A stretch of DNA of 64,000 bases, taken from positions 62,001 to 126,000 of the forward strand of contig NZ_JANIFJ010000002.1 in the NCBI RefSeq assembly GCF_024519155.1. Direction: 5' to 3'. Origin of the DNA: Mangrovibrevibacter kandeliae (GTDB lineage Bacteria > Pseudomonadota > Alphaproteobacteria > Rhizobiales > Rhizobiaceae). Position 1 is the first letter of the stretch, and the number at the start of each line of letters is the position of its first letter. Under the pieces are notes generated by a model. The model did not search any database. It worked only from the letters and a program-made list of their open reading frames with translations, and was not told the DNA's origin. Shown here piece after piece: positions 19,112-27,914 of this stretch. The position numbers and the translations under genes are program-made.

Positions 19112-19939
19112 TCAGGCCGCGGCGGGCCGGGCCGTCGCGCGCGCGCGCCGCGCCGCCGGAGAGGCGGCCGGCAGGGCGGCGATCAGCTGTTGCGTGTAGG
19201 GATGCTGCGGTCGGTCGAAGACCGCGTGCGCCGGGCCATCCTCGACGAGCCGGCCCCGCTGCATCACGGCGATGCGGTGGCTGACGTGCCGCACGACGCC
19301 GAGGTCGTGCGAGATGAACAGGAAGGCGAGCCCGAACTCGGCCTGCAGGTCCTGGAGAAGGTTCAGGATCTGCGCCTGAACGGAGACGTCAAGCGCGCTC
19401 ACCGCCTCGTCGCAGACGATGAACTCCGGCCCGAGTGCGAGCGCCCGCGCGATCACCGCACGCTGCAACTGCCCCCCGGAGAGCTGGTGCGGATAGCGCG
19501 AGCCGAGGCCCCCGAGTCCGACCCGCTCGAGCATCGCCTCCGCGCGCCCAGCCCTGCCCGCGCCCGGATCGATCCGGTGCGCGGCCATCGCGCCGCAGAT
19601 CTGCGTGACGATCGGCAAGCGCGGATCGACCGCCTGCGACGGGTTCTGGAAGATCACCTGCACCCGGCGGCGCTGACGCCGCCAGGCGGCGGAATCGATG
19701 GGCGCGTAGGGCGCATCGTCGAAGGCGACCGTGCCGGCGCTCGGCATTTCGATGCCGGCAGCCAGCCGGCCGAGCGTCGACTTGCCGCTGCCGCTCTCCC
19801 CGACGATGCCGAGCGTTTCACCGGCAGCGAGCGTCAGGTCCACCCCGTCGACCGCCTTGGTGACGGTGGCCCGGCTCAGCCAGCCGCCGCTCCGGTAGTG
19901 CCGGCCGACGCCGTCCATGCGCAGCAGCGGACCGGTCAT
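19112..19939 (-). CDS. ABC transporter ATP-binding protein, DppF/OppF type
   Basis: 275 residues from ATG 19939 (ATGA overlap with the previous ATPase gene). Walker A is G-E-S-G-S-G-K-S-T, the Q-loop region F-Q-N-P, the signature L-S-G-G-Q-L-Q-R and Walker B I-V-C-D-E, with the A-V-S-A-L-D-V-S block typical of oligopeptide ATPases. It ends with the H-P-Y-T-Q-Q-L motif shared by DppF/OppF. It forms a heterodimer with the DppD-type ATPase. Confidence 0.93.
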   Translation of the reverse strand: MTGPLLRMDGVGRHYRSGGWLSRATVTKAVDGVDLTLAAGETLGIVGESGSGKSTLGRLAAGIEMPSAGTVAFDDAPYAPIDSAAWRRQRRRVQVIFQNPSQAVDPRLPIVTQICGAMAAHRIDPGAGRAGRAEAMLERVGLGGLGSRYPHQLSGGQLQRAVIARALALGPEFIVCDEAVSALDVSVQAQILNLLQDLQAEFGLAFLFISHDLGVVRHVSHRIAVMQRGRLVEDGPAHAVFDRPQHPYTQQLIAALPAASPAARRARATARPAAA

Positions 19940-20997
19940 GTCGCGCGGCCTGGAAAATGGCAGGCCACCCGCTGCGAGGCGCCGAAGGGCGCCAGCATCG
20001 GCAGCCGTTCGCACGGCAACGACGCTTTCGGACAGCGCGTGCGGAAGGCGCAGCCGCTCGGCCGCTCCGCCGGGCGCGGCACGCTTCCCGAAATTGCCGC
20101 CAGCCGTCCCCCAGCCGCCGCGAGCGCATGCAGCCGGCAATCCATCAGCCCCTGCGTGTAGGGATGGGCCGGCGCATCGAAGACACCGTCGACGGAGCCG
20201 GTCTCGACGATCCGCCCGGAATACATCACGGCGACGCTGTCGGCGATTTCCGCCACGACGCCGAGATCGTGCGTCACGAAGACCATCGCGGTCCCGATCT
20301 CCTCCTGCAGCGCCTTCATCAGCCGCAGGATCTGGGCCTGCGTCGTCACGTCGAGCGCCGTCGTCGCCTCGTCGGCGACGATCAGCCGGGGGCGGCATGC
20401 GAGTGCCATGGCGATCATCACGCGCTGGCACATGCCGCCGGACAGCTCGTGCGGATAGGCGTCCGCGCGCCGGGCGGGTTCGGCGATGCCCACTTTGTCG
20501 AAAAGCTCCACCGCCCGTCGGGACGCCGCCTTCTGCGAAAGCGCCTCGTGCACGCGGAGCGCTTCGGCGACCTGCTGGCCGACCCGCTGCACCGGGTTGA
20601 GGGAGGCGACCGGGTCCTGGAAGATCATCGCCATGTCGCGGCCGCGGACCTGCCGGAGCCGGCGCTCGCCGAGCCCCGAGAGCTCGACGCCGGAGAGCCG
20701 GACGCTGCCGGCCTTGCGCCGCACCGGTGCGGCGAGGAGCCCCATCGCGGCAAGGCAGGTGAGGCTCTTGCCGCAGCCGCTTTCGCCGACGAGGCAGAGC
20801 GTTTCGCCGGGCGCCACCCTCAGCGAGACGTCGAGGACGAGATCGACGCGGTCGGTCCCGACCGTGAGCCCCTCGATCTCCAGAACCGGCTGCGGCGCCG
20901 GGTTCCGTTGAGCGGCAAGAGCGGCGGTCGCACCACCGAGATGCGCCACGGCGCCGGTCGCGCCGGCGCCGCCGTTTTCCGTGACGGACAGACTCAC
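19936..20997 (-). CDS. ABC transporter ATP-binding protein, DppD/OppD type
   Basis: 353 residues from GTG 20997, which overlaps the binding-protein stop as GTGA. Walker A is G-E-S-G-C-G-K-S, signature L-S-G-G-M-C-Q-R (cysteine where arginine is usual), Walker B L-I-V-A-D-E. The C-terminal oligopeptide domain carries H-P-Y-T-Q-G-L and a cysteine-containing segment (G-C-A-F-R-T-R-C-P then P-C-E) that coordinates Fe-S in some family members. It works with the DppF-type partner. Confidence 0.93.
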   Translation of the reverse strand: MSLSVTENGGAGATGAVAHLGGATAALAAQRNPAPQPVLEIEGLTVGTDRVDLVLDVSLRVAPGETLCLVGESGCGKSLTCLAAMGLLAAPVRRKAGSVRLSGVELSGLGERRLRQVRGRDMAMIFQDPVASLNPVQRVGQQVAEALRVHEALSQKAASRRAVELFDKVGIAEPARRADAYPHELSGGMCQRVMIAMALACRPRLIVADEATTALDVTTQAQILRLMKALQEEIGTAMVFVTHDLGVVAEIADSVAVMYSGRIVETGSVDGVFDAPAHPYTQGLMDCRLHALAAAGGRLAAISGSVPRPAERPSGCAFRTRCPKASLPCERLPMLAPFGASQRVACHFPGRAT

Positions 20998-22562
20998 TGC
21001 CCGTGCGCCTCGTCCTTCAGGTTATAGGGCCGCAGATCCATGTAGTAGAAGGTGTAGGGCTGCCACTTCAGGGACTTGCGCGCTCCGTAGGTCTCGAGCG
21101 GCTGGTACAGGATCGTGCCGGGCGCCTCGTCCTCCCAGATGTCCATCAGCTGGACGGCGAGCTTGTAGCGCGTGTCGTGATCGAGCGTCGTCTCGAGCTT
21201 GCCTCCGACCTCGTTGAACGTCGTCGGCGACCAGCTCTGCCAGGTCTTCTGCGCCGAGTTGAACGGGCCCCAGGTGTTCCAAAGGCCGCCCACCGGATCG
21301 GGATAGCGGGTCGAGTTCGACCAGTTGCGGACCATCAGCTGATCGTTCGGGATCGTGTCGACGTCCTCCACGACGTTCAGGGTGGCGTTGATCCCGACCG
21401 CCTTCCACATCTCCAGGATGGCCTGCGCAGCCGGCAGGGCGTTCAGATAATAGTTCGGCTCGGTCGAGTAGACGATCGTCTCGCCCTTGTAGCCGGCCTC
21501 GGCGAGCAGTTGCTTCGCCTTTTCCGGATCATAGGCGAAGTCCGGGCGGTCGGCCTGATACATGTCGCCGTATTCGGGATACTGGTGACCGTTCGGCACG
21601 ACGGCCTTGCCGTCCCACAGCGCGTCGACGAGCAGCTTGCGGTCGATGGCGAGGTTCATCGCCTGGCGCACGCGCTTGTCTTCAAGCACGGGGTTGTGGG
21701 TGTTGTAGACAAGGACGTGCGAATTCGCGAGGACGACGCTGCGCGTCTCGACGTCGCCATAGCTGTCGATCTGGGCGATCTGGTCGGGCGCCACGTTGGT
21801 GACGATGTCGAACTCGCCGCTGACGAGCCCGGCGATGCGCGCGGCGGGCTCCTGCACCTTCTTGAAGGTGACGGTGCTGGCCGTCGGCGTCCCGCCCCAG
21901 TAGCCGTCGAACGCCTTCAGCCGGATGTACTGGTCAGCGCGATACTCGTCGAGCATGTAGGGACCGGTGCCGACCGGAAACTGCGCGTAGCCCTTGTCCT
22001 TGGCCTTCGCCAGCCAGTCGTCCTTGTCGACGATCCAGGACGCCCAGGAGGCGAGGCGCTGCTCGAGCAGCGGATCCGGCGCCTTGGTGACGAAGCGGAC
22101 GGTGTGGTCGTCGACCTTCTCCACATGGTCGAGGACGCCGAAATAGGCGCGACCCTGCGGCAGCGGCGACTCCTTGCCGGTCAGCCGCTCCGGCGAAAAG
22201 GTGAAGACGACGTCGTCGGCGTTGAAGTCGGCGCCGTTCTGGAACTTCACGCCCTGGCGCAGGGACACCTCGAGCGTCTTGTCGTCGATCCGCTTCCAAC
22301 TTGTCGCGAGCGAAGGGACGAGCTTGGAGCCGCTGCCGCCCTCACCCGACAGGAAGTCGCGCCGGATCAGCGTGTCGAACACCGAATAGGTGATGCGGGT
22401 GCCGACGTTGGACAGCTCCTTCGCCGGCTCGAGCGTCGGCGGATTGTCCGCGACGGCGATGACGAGGTCGGGTCTGTCGGCGGCAAAGGCCGGCATCGCG
22501 CTGACGCTGCCGAGGGCGATGAGCCCCGCGGAAAGGATGGCTTTCATCGTCCGGTTCAACAT
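20994..22562 (-). CDS. ABC transporter substrate-binding protein, SBP_bac_5 (DppA-like) family
   Basis: 522 residues from ATG 22562, preceded by GGAG at 5 nt spacing. The signal peptide (L-S-A-G-L-I-A-L-G-S-V-S-A-M-P-A-F-A) is followed by the family opening D-N-P-P-T-L-E-P, the block S-L-A-T-S-W-K-R-I-D and L-R-Q-G-V-K-F-Q-N-G-A-D-F-N-A-D-D-V. This is the family-5 periplasmic binder for peptides, nickel, sugars or other ligands. First gene of the leftward operon, divergent from the M20 operon. Phosphodiester-cleaving enzymes downstream suggest an organophosphate ligand, which is unproven. Confidence 0.92.
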   Translation of the reverse strand: MLNRTMKAILSAGLIALGSVSAMPAFAADRPDLVIAVADNPPTLEPAKELSNVGTRITYSVFDTLIRRDFLSGEGGSGSKLVPSLATSWKRIDDKTLEVSLRQGVKFQNGADFNADDVVFTFSPERLTGKESPLPQGRAYFGVLDHVEKVDDHTVRFVTKAPDPLLEQRLASWASWIVDKDDWLAKAKDKGYAQFPVGTGPYMLDEYRADQYIRLKAFDGYWGGTPTASTVTFKKVQEPAARIAGLVSGEFDIVTNVAPDQIAQIDSYGDVETRSVVLANSHVLVYNTHNPVLEDKRVRQAMNLAIDRKLLVDALWDGKAVVPNGHQYPEYGDMYQADRPDFAYDPEKAKQLLAEAGYKGETIVYSTEPNYYLNALPAAQAILEMWKAVGINATLNVVEDVDTIPNDQLMVRNWSNSTRYPDPVGGLWNTWGPFNSAQKTWQSWSPTTFNEVGGKLETTLDHDTRYKLAVQLMDIWEDEAPGTILYQPLETYGARKSLKWQPYTFYYMDLRPYNLKDEAHGQ

Positions 22563-22841
22563 GTCGGCTCCGCAACTTCCTGAGACTGCGGAGGGCCTAC
22601 CGTCCGAACAACACGATCCGGCGACAGTCCTGTGACGTCTCGGTGACCCGCGTGTATCGGCCTTTTTCACACCCGACGCCGCTGACGGTTCGACCCAGCG
22701 AGATCACCGAGCACGCGCGCCTGCGGCCCGGCCTGTACATCCGAGGGCCATGGGTCGTGCAAACGAAGTGCCCAGCTGCGAAGCTTGCTTGACTTGTGTG
22801 CACAAACACGAAACCCTCGCCGCAGAGAAGGAGTACCCGCG
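22563..22841. promoter_or_regulatory. divergent promoter region between the two Dpp-type operons
   Basis: This 279-bp gap separates the leftward phosphodiesterase/ABC operon from the rightward M20/ABC operon. No gene or convincing operator is visible. AAGGAG at 22828-22833 serves the TTG start at 22842. Confidence 0.45.
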
Positions 22842-24005
22842 TTGAGTGCAGAAACCGCCTGTGAGGCCATGCTCGCCCGGCTCGTCGGCTTTCCGACCGT
22901 GTCGAGCGCCAGCAACCTGCCGCTCATCGACTTTGCCGCCGAACACCTTTCCGCGCACGGCATCGCGTCGCATCGCGTGCCCAATGCCGACGGCAGCAAG
23001 ACCAACCTGTGGGCGACGATCGGGCCCGACGTTGCCGGCGGCGTCGTCCTGTCCGGCCACACCGACGTCGTGCCGACCGAGGGCCAGGTCTGGGACACCG
23101 ATCCGTTCACGCTGACGAAGCGCGGTGACCGGCTCTACGGGCGCGGCACCACCGACATGAAGAGCTTCGTGGCGATCGCCCTCGCCCTCGCGCCTGAGAT
23201 GGCGGCGGCCGGCCTGAAGCGGCCGATCCACCTTGCGCTGTCCTACGACGAGGAGGTCGGCTGCCTCGGCGCGCCGGCCATGATCGCCGACATGCGCAAC
23301 GTCATCGCACCACCGCGGGCGGTGATCGTCGGCGAGCCGACCAAGATGCAGGTCGTCACCGGGCACAAGGGCGTCATGGGTCTCGAGGTCCACGTGCGCG
23401 GCAAGCCCGTCCATTCGAGCGTCGTGCACGAGGGCGTCTCGGCGGTGATGGTGGCGGCGCGGCTGATCGGCTGGCTCGGCGACCGGATGGAGCGCAACCG
23501 TCTGGCGGCGGCGACCGCCGGCGAGAGCCTCTACGACCCGCCCTACACGACGCTGCACTGCGGTCGCATCGAGGGCGGCACGGCGCACAACATCACGGCG
23601 AAGGACTGCCGCTTCACGGTCGACGTGCGCACCATGCCCGGCGAGCGGTCGGCCGACTATCTCGCCGAGTTCGCCGCCTTCGCGGCACGCCTCGAGGCGG
23701 ACATGCACCGGGTCGACGGCGGCACCGGCATCGACATCGTCCGGCGCTCAGACACCCCGTCCTGCCGGCGCGAACCGGCCGGCGAGGCCGAGGCCCTGGC
23801 GCGGTCGCTGACCGGCGACAATGCCGAGCACGTCGTCGCCTACGGCACTGAGGCGGGGCAGTTCCAGGACGCCAGCTTCTCGACCGTCGTCTGCGGTCCG
23901 GGCGACATGGAGCAGGGCCACAAGCCGAACGAATTCATCACGCTGGAGCAGCTCGCCGCGGGCGCGGCCTTCCAGCGCCGTCTGATCGCCCAACTCGCAG
24001 CCTGA
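22842..24005 (+). CDS. M20-family deacylase, acetylornithine-deacetylase (ArgE)-like
   Basis: I start this at TTG 22842 because AAGGAG lies 8 nt upstream; the product is 387 residues, a normal ArgE length. Zinc-site motifs are clear: S-G-H-T-D-V-V-P, G-R-G-T-T-D-M-K-S, Y-D-E-E-V-G-C-L-G-A, with a dimerisation lid domain and a late E-F-I-T-L-E-Q segment carrying the last ligand region (K-P-N-E). It should remove an acyl group from an N-acyl amino acid. It leads an operon with a second M20 enzyme and a peptide-type importer, so a catabolic role is more likely than arginine synthesis. Confidence 0.87.
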   Translation: MSAETACEAMLARLVGFPTVSSASNLPLIDFAAEHLSAHGIASHRVPNADGSKTNLWATIGPDVAGGVVLSGHTDVVPTEGQVWDTDPFTLTKRGDRLYGRGTTDMKSFVAIALALAPEMAAAGLKRPIHLALSYDEEVGCLGAPAMIADMRNVIAPPRAVIVGEPTKMQVVTGHKGVMGLEVHVRGKPVHSSVVHEGVSAVMVAARLIGWLGDRMERNRLAAATAGESLYDPPYTTLHCGRIEGGTAHNITAKDCRFTVDVRTMPGERSADYLAEFAAFAARLEADMHRVDGGTGIDIVRRSDTPSCRREPAGEAEALARSLTGDNAEHVVAYGTEAGQFQDASFSTVVCGPGDMEQGHKPNEFITLEQLAAGAAFQRRLIAQLAA

Positions 24006-24016
24006 GGACCGCCGAC

Positions 24017-25189
24017 GTGCCGACCGTCAACCGCTTTGCCGCCCTGCAGCCCGAGATCGCCGAGTGGCGTCGTGACATCCATGCCCATCCCGAGCTCCTC
24101 TTCGCCGTCGAGCGCACGGCCGGCATCGTCGCCGACAAGCTGCGCGAGTTCGGCGTCGACGAGGTGGTGACCGGCATCGGGCGCACCGGGGTCGTCGGCC
24201 TGATCAAGGGACAGGCGAGCGGCTCCGGCCGCGTGGTCGGTCTGCGCGCCGACATGGACGCGCTGCCGATCCATGAGGCGACCGGCCTGCCTTACGCCTC
24301 GCAAAATGCAGGCACGATGCATGCCTGCGGCCACGACGGCCACACCGCCATGCTTCTCGGCGCCGCCAAGTACCTCGCCGAGACCCGGAACTTCGACGGC
24401 GCCGTCGCGGTGATCTTCCAGCCGGCCGAAGAAGGCGGCGGCGGCGGCCGTGAAATGGTCGAGGAAGGCATGATGGAGCGCTTCGGCATCCAGGAGGTCT
24501 ACGGCATGCACAACCGGCCGGGCCTGCCGGTCGGAGAGTTCCTGATCCGTCCCGGCCCGATCATGGCCTCGGCCGACCGTTTCACCATCGAGGTGTCGGG
24601 CGTCGGCGGCCACGCCGCCTACCCGCACATGACGGTCGACACCGGCCTCATCGCCGCGCAGATCATGATCGCGCTGCAGACCGTCGTTGCGCGCAACGTC
24701 GATCCGCTGGAGGCGGCGGTCGTCTCGGTGACCAAGCTGCATGTCGGCGAGGCCTTCAACGTCATCGAGCCGAAGGCGACGATGGCCGGCACGGTGCGCA
24801 CGCTGAAGCCGGAGATCCGCGATCTCGTCGAAAAGCGCATGCACGAGGTCGTCGAGCTGACGGCCAAGGCGCAGGGCGGCAGCGCGACGCTCGACTACCA
24901 GCGGGACTATCCGGTGGTCGTCAACGACCCCGAGCGCACCGACTTCGCCATCGAAGTGGCGCGCCAGGTCGTCGGTGAGGCCCGTGTCGAGACCGACGCG
25001 CCGCCGGTGATGGGCGGCGAGGACTTCGCCTTCATGCTGAACGCGCGGCCGGGCGCCTTCATCTTCGTCGGCAACGGCGACGGCGCGCCGGTCCACCACC
25101 CCGAATACAACTTCAACGACGAGGCGATCCCCGTCGGCTGCTCCTACTGGGCCAAGCTCGTCGAGACGGCGATGCCGCTCGACCGCTGA
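24017..25189 (+). CDS. M20D-family amidohydrolase (aminoacylase/hippurate-hydrolase-like)
   Basis: 390 residues from GTG 24017 with GAGGA upstream. The M20D pattern is complete: G-L-R-A-D-M-D-A-L-P, then M-H-A-C-G-H-D-G-H-T-A-M-L-L-G-A-A, then Q-P-A-E-E-G-G-G-G, a central lid domain and M-G-G-E-D-F-A-F near the end. These supply the two metal ions and the catalytic Glu for hydrolysing N-acyl amino acids. It lies 11 bp after the ArgE-like gene and 58 bp before the binding-protein gene, so it probably processes the imported substrate in the cytoplasm. Confidence 0.92.
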   Translation: MPTVNRFAALQPEIAEWRRDIHAHPELLFAVERTAGIVADKLREFGVDEVVTGIGRTGVVGLIKGQASGSGRVVGLRADMDALPIHEATGLPYASQNAGTMHACGHDGHTAMLLGAAKYLAETRNFDGAVAVIFQPAEEGGGGGREMVEEGMMERFGIQEVYGMHNRPGLPVGEFLIRPGPIMASADRFTIEVSGVGGHAAYPHMTVDTGLIAAQIMIALQTVVARNVDPLEAAVVSVTKLHVGEAFNVIEPKATMAGTVRTLKPEIRDLVEKRMHEVVELTAKAQGGSATLDYQRDYPVVVNDPERTDFAIEVARQVVGEARVETDAPPVMGGEDFAFMLNARPGAFIFVGNGDGAPVHHPEYNFNDEAIPVGCSYWAKLVETAMPLDR

Positions 25190-25247
25190 CCGAGACGTTC
25201 TTTCCACGACCTCAATGACTTACGACCTCAAGGACAGGAGTGTACGG

Positions 25248-26837
25248 ATGAAGCGATGGATCCTGGCCGGAGCGACCGCTCTGGCTCTCGTCGGCGGACA
25301 GGCCGAGGCGAAGACGTTCAAGTGGGCCTATCAGGGCGACATCCAGTCGCTCGACCCGCAGGGCCTGCAGGAGACGTTCACGCTCGGCTTCCTCGGCAAC
25401 GTCTACGAGGCGCTCACCCATTACGACACCAACCTGAAGCTCGAGCCGGCGCTCGCCACCTCCTGGGAGAACACCGATCCGACGCACTGGGTCTTCCACC
25501 TGCGCGAGGGCGTGACGTTCCACAACGGCGACCCGTTCACCGCCGACGACGTCATCTTCACCTGGAAGCGCTCGCTGACGCCCGGCTCGGACCTCAAGGG
25601 CGCCGGCGGCAAGATGTCGGAGATCGAGAAGATCGACGACCACACGATCAAGGTGACGACGCCGACGCCGAACCCGATCCTGCCGCGCGACCTGCCGTTC
25701 TTCTACATCATGTCCCACAAGTGGGCCGAGGAGAACAACGCCACGCAGGCCACCAGCCCGGCCGAGGCCAATTCCAGCTCGACCTACGCCTCGACCCATG
25801 AGAACGGCACCGGGCCCTTCATCGTCACCGGCCGCCAGCCCGACGTGAAGACGACGTTCAAGCGCTTCGACGGCTACTGGGACAAGGACCTCAAGACCAA
25901 TGTCGACGAGGTGGTGTTCACCCCGATCTCCGAGGACGCGACCCGCACCGCCGCGCTGATCTCGGGCGACCTCGACCTCGTCTTCCCCGTGCCGGTGCAG
26001 GACTGGCAGCGGCTCGAGGATGCCAAGGGCGTCAAGCCGCTGCACGGCCCGGACGCGCGCACGATCTTCCTCGGCATGGACCAGTTCCGCGACGAGCTCC
26101 TCTACTCCGACGTCAAGGGCAAGAACCCGCTGAAGGACAAGGACGTGCGCGGGGCGATCGCCCACGCGATCGACCTGAAGGCGATCGACGAGAAGGTGAT
26201 GCGCGGCGCCGCCAACCCGGCGGGTCTTCTCATCGGCCCGCAGATCAACGGCTTCTCGAAGGACCTTGCGGAGCCCTACGCCTACGATCCGAAGCAGTCG
26301 AAGGAGCTCCTCGACAAGGCCGGCTATCCCGACGGCTTCCAGCTCGGCATGGACTGCCCGAACAACCGCTACGTCAACGACGAGCTCGTCTGCCGTGCCG
26401 TCGCCTCCTACCTCGCCAAGATCGGGATCAAGGTCGACCTCAACGCCCAGCCGAAGGCGAAGTACTTCGCCAAGGTTGGGCCGCAGAACGGCAACGACAC
26501 GTCCTTCTACCTGCTCGGCTGGACGCCGACGACCTTCGACGCCCAGAACACGCTGTTCAACATCGTCCACAGCTTCGACAAGGCGGCCAATGCCGGCCAG
26601 TTCAACTATGGCCACTACTCCAACACCGCCATCGACGACATGATCACCCAGATCGACAAGGAGACCGACGAGGCCAAGCGTCAGTCGCTCATCGACGAGG
26701 CGTTCAAGACGCTAAAGGACGACTACGGCATCCTGCCGATCCACCAGCAGCCCCTTTCCTGGGGCGTGAAGGACACGATCGACGCGCCGCAGCGTCCGGA
26801 CGACGTGCTCGACTTCCGCTACGTGACGATGCCGTAA
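25248..26837 (+). CDS. ABC transporter substrate-binding protein, SBP_bac_5 (DppA-like) family
   Basis: 529 residues from ATG 25248 with AGGAG 7 nt upstream. The short signal peptide (I-L-A-G-A-T-A-L-A-L-V-G-G-Q-A-E-A) is followed by the family pattern Q-S-L-D-P-Q, A-T-S-W-E-N-T and L-R-E-G-V-T-F-H-N-G-D-P-F-T-A-D-D-V. It delivers the ligand to the DppBC-type permeases encoded after the hairpin at 26888. Its neighbours suggest N-acyl amino acids or small peptides. Confidence 0.93.
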   Translation: MKRWILAGATALALVGGQAEAKTFKWAYQGDIQSLDPQGLQETFTLGFLGNVYEALTHYDTNLKLEPALATSWENTDPTHWVFHLREGVTFHNGDPFTADDVIFTWKRSLTPGSDLKGAGGKMSEIEKIDDHTIKVTTPTPNPILPRDLPFFYIMSHKWAEENNATQATSPAEANSSSTYASTHENGTGPFIVTGRQPDVKTTFKRFDGYWDKDLKTNVDEVVFTPISEDATRTAALISGDLDLVFPVPVQDWQRLEDAKGVKPLHGPDARTIFLGMDQFRDELLYSDVKGKNPLKDKDVRGAIAHAIDLKAIDEKVMRGAANPAGLLIGPQINGFSKDLAEPYAYDPKQSKELLDKAGYPDGFQLGMDCPNNRYVNDELVCRAVASYLAKIGIKVDLNAQPKAKYFAKVGPQNGNDTSFYLLGWTPTTFDAQNTLFNIVHSFDKAANAGQFNYGHYSNTAIDDMITQIDKETDEAKRQSLIDEAFKTLKDDYGILPIHQQPLSWGVKDTIDAPQRPDDVLDFRYVTMP

Positions 26838-26887
26838 CGCAGCCATCGGGCGCGCCGGCTTCGGGCCGGTGCCTCGACCTTCCACGC

Positions 26888-26914
26888 AAGGCCCGGCATC
26901 TGCCGGGCCTTTCC
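26888..26914 (+). terminator. hairpin between the binding-protein and permease genes
   Basis: AAGGCCCGGC/GCCGGGCCTT arms (10-11 bp, perfect) close on a 2-4 nt loop and end in TTTCCC. It lies 51 bp after the binding-protein stop and 29 bp before the next gene. A short T-stretch makes a partial terminator or mRNA-stabilising stem likely; either would give more binding protein than permease, as is common in such operons. Confidence 0.55.
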
Positions 26915-26942
26915 CTTCGGCCTGCAGCCTGACGACGGCCCG

Positions 26943-27914
26943 ATGCTTCTTTTTGTTCTAAAGCGCCTGGCGCAGTCGGTGCTGGTGATGCTCGTCGTCG
27001 CCCTGATCGCCTTCGCGCTGTTCCGCTACGTCGGTGATCCCGTCGACAGCATGGTCGGCCAGGACACGACCCTCGAGCAGCGCGCCGACCTGCGCGAGCG
27101 CCTCGGCCTCAACGACTCCTTCCTCGTCCAGTACGCCCGCTTCATCGGCCGGGCCGCCACCGGCGACTTCGGCCAGTCCTACCGGCTGCGCCAGCCCGTC
27201 GACGAGCTCCTCGCCGAGCGCTTCCCGGCCACCTTCGAGCTCTCGCTCGTCTCGGCCGTGATGGCGCTCCTGATCGGCGTGCCGATGGGCGTCTACACCG
27301 CCCTCAACCGGCGCGGGCTTCTCAGCCGCGGCTTCATGACCCTGTCGCTGATCGGCATCTCGCTGCCGACCTTCCTGATCGGCATCCTCCTGATCCTCGT
27401 CTTCGGCGTGGTCCTGCGATGGCTGCCGACCTTCGGGCGCGGCGACGTCGTGCAGGTCGGATGGTGGACCAGCGGCCTGATGACCAGGAGCGGGCTGTCC
27501 TCGCTGATCATGCCGGCGATCACCCTCGCGATCTTCCAGATGACGCTCATCGTCCGGCTGATCCGGGCGGAGATGCTGGAGGTGCTGCGCGCCGACTACG
27601 TCAAGTTCGCCCGTGCGCGCGGACTCAAGCCGCGTACGATCAACTTCTCCATCGCGCTGAAGAACACGCTGGTGCCGGTGATGACCATCATCGGCCTGCA
27701 GATCGGCTCGATCATCGCCTTCGCGATCATCACCGAAAGCGTCTTCCAGTGGCCGGGCATGGGCCTCCTGTTCATCCAGGCGATCGAGAACGTCGACATC
27801 CCCGTCATGGCAGCCTACCTCATGCTCATCGCGTTCATCTTCGTCGTCATCAACCTCGTCGTCGACGTGCTCTACTTCGTCGTCGATCCCCGGCTGCGGG
27901 TGCAGGGCCGATGA
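26943..27914 (+). CDS. ABC transporter permease, DppB type
   Basis: 323 residues with an N-terminal membrane segment, the V-G-D-P-V-D-S-M-V block and L-R-E-R-L-G-L-N-D, then a transport domain ending V-D-V-L-Y-F-V-V-D-P-R-L-R. These are OppB/DppB hallmarks. No good ribosome site precedes ATG 26943, which fits reliance on the upstream hairpin region or weak initiation. Its stop overlaps the next permease start as ATGA. Confidence 0.92.
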   Translation: MLLFVLKRLAQSVLVMLVVALIAFALFRYVGDPVDSMVGQDTTLEQRADLRERLGLNDSFLVQYARFIGRAATGDFGQSYRLRQPVDELLAERFPATFELSLVSAVMALLIGVPMGVYTALNRRGLLSRGFMTLSLIGISLPTFLIGILLILVFGVVLRWLPTFGRGDVVQVGWWTSGLMTRSGLSSLIMPAITLAIFQMTLIVRLIRAEMLEVLRADYVKFARARGLKPRTINFSIALKNTLVPVMTIIGLQIGSIIAFAIITESVFQWPGMGLLFIQAIENVDIPVMAAYLMLIAFIFVVINLVVDVLYFVVDPRLRVQGR

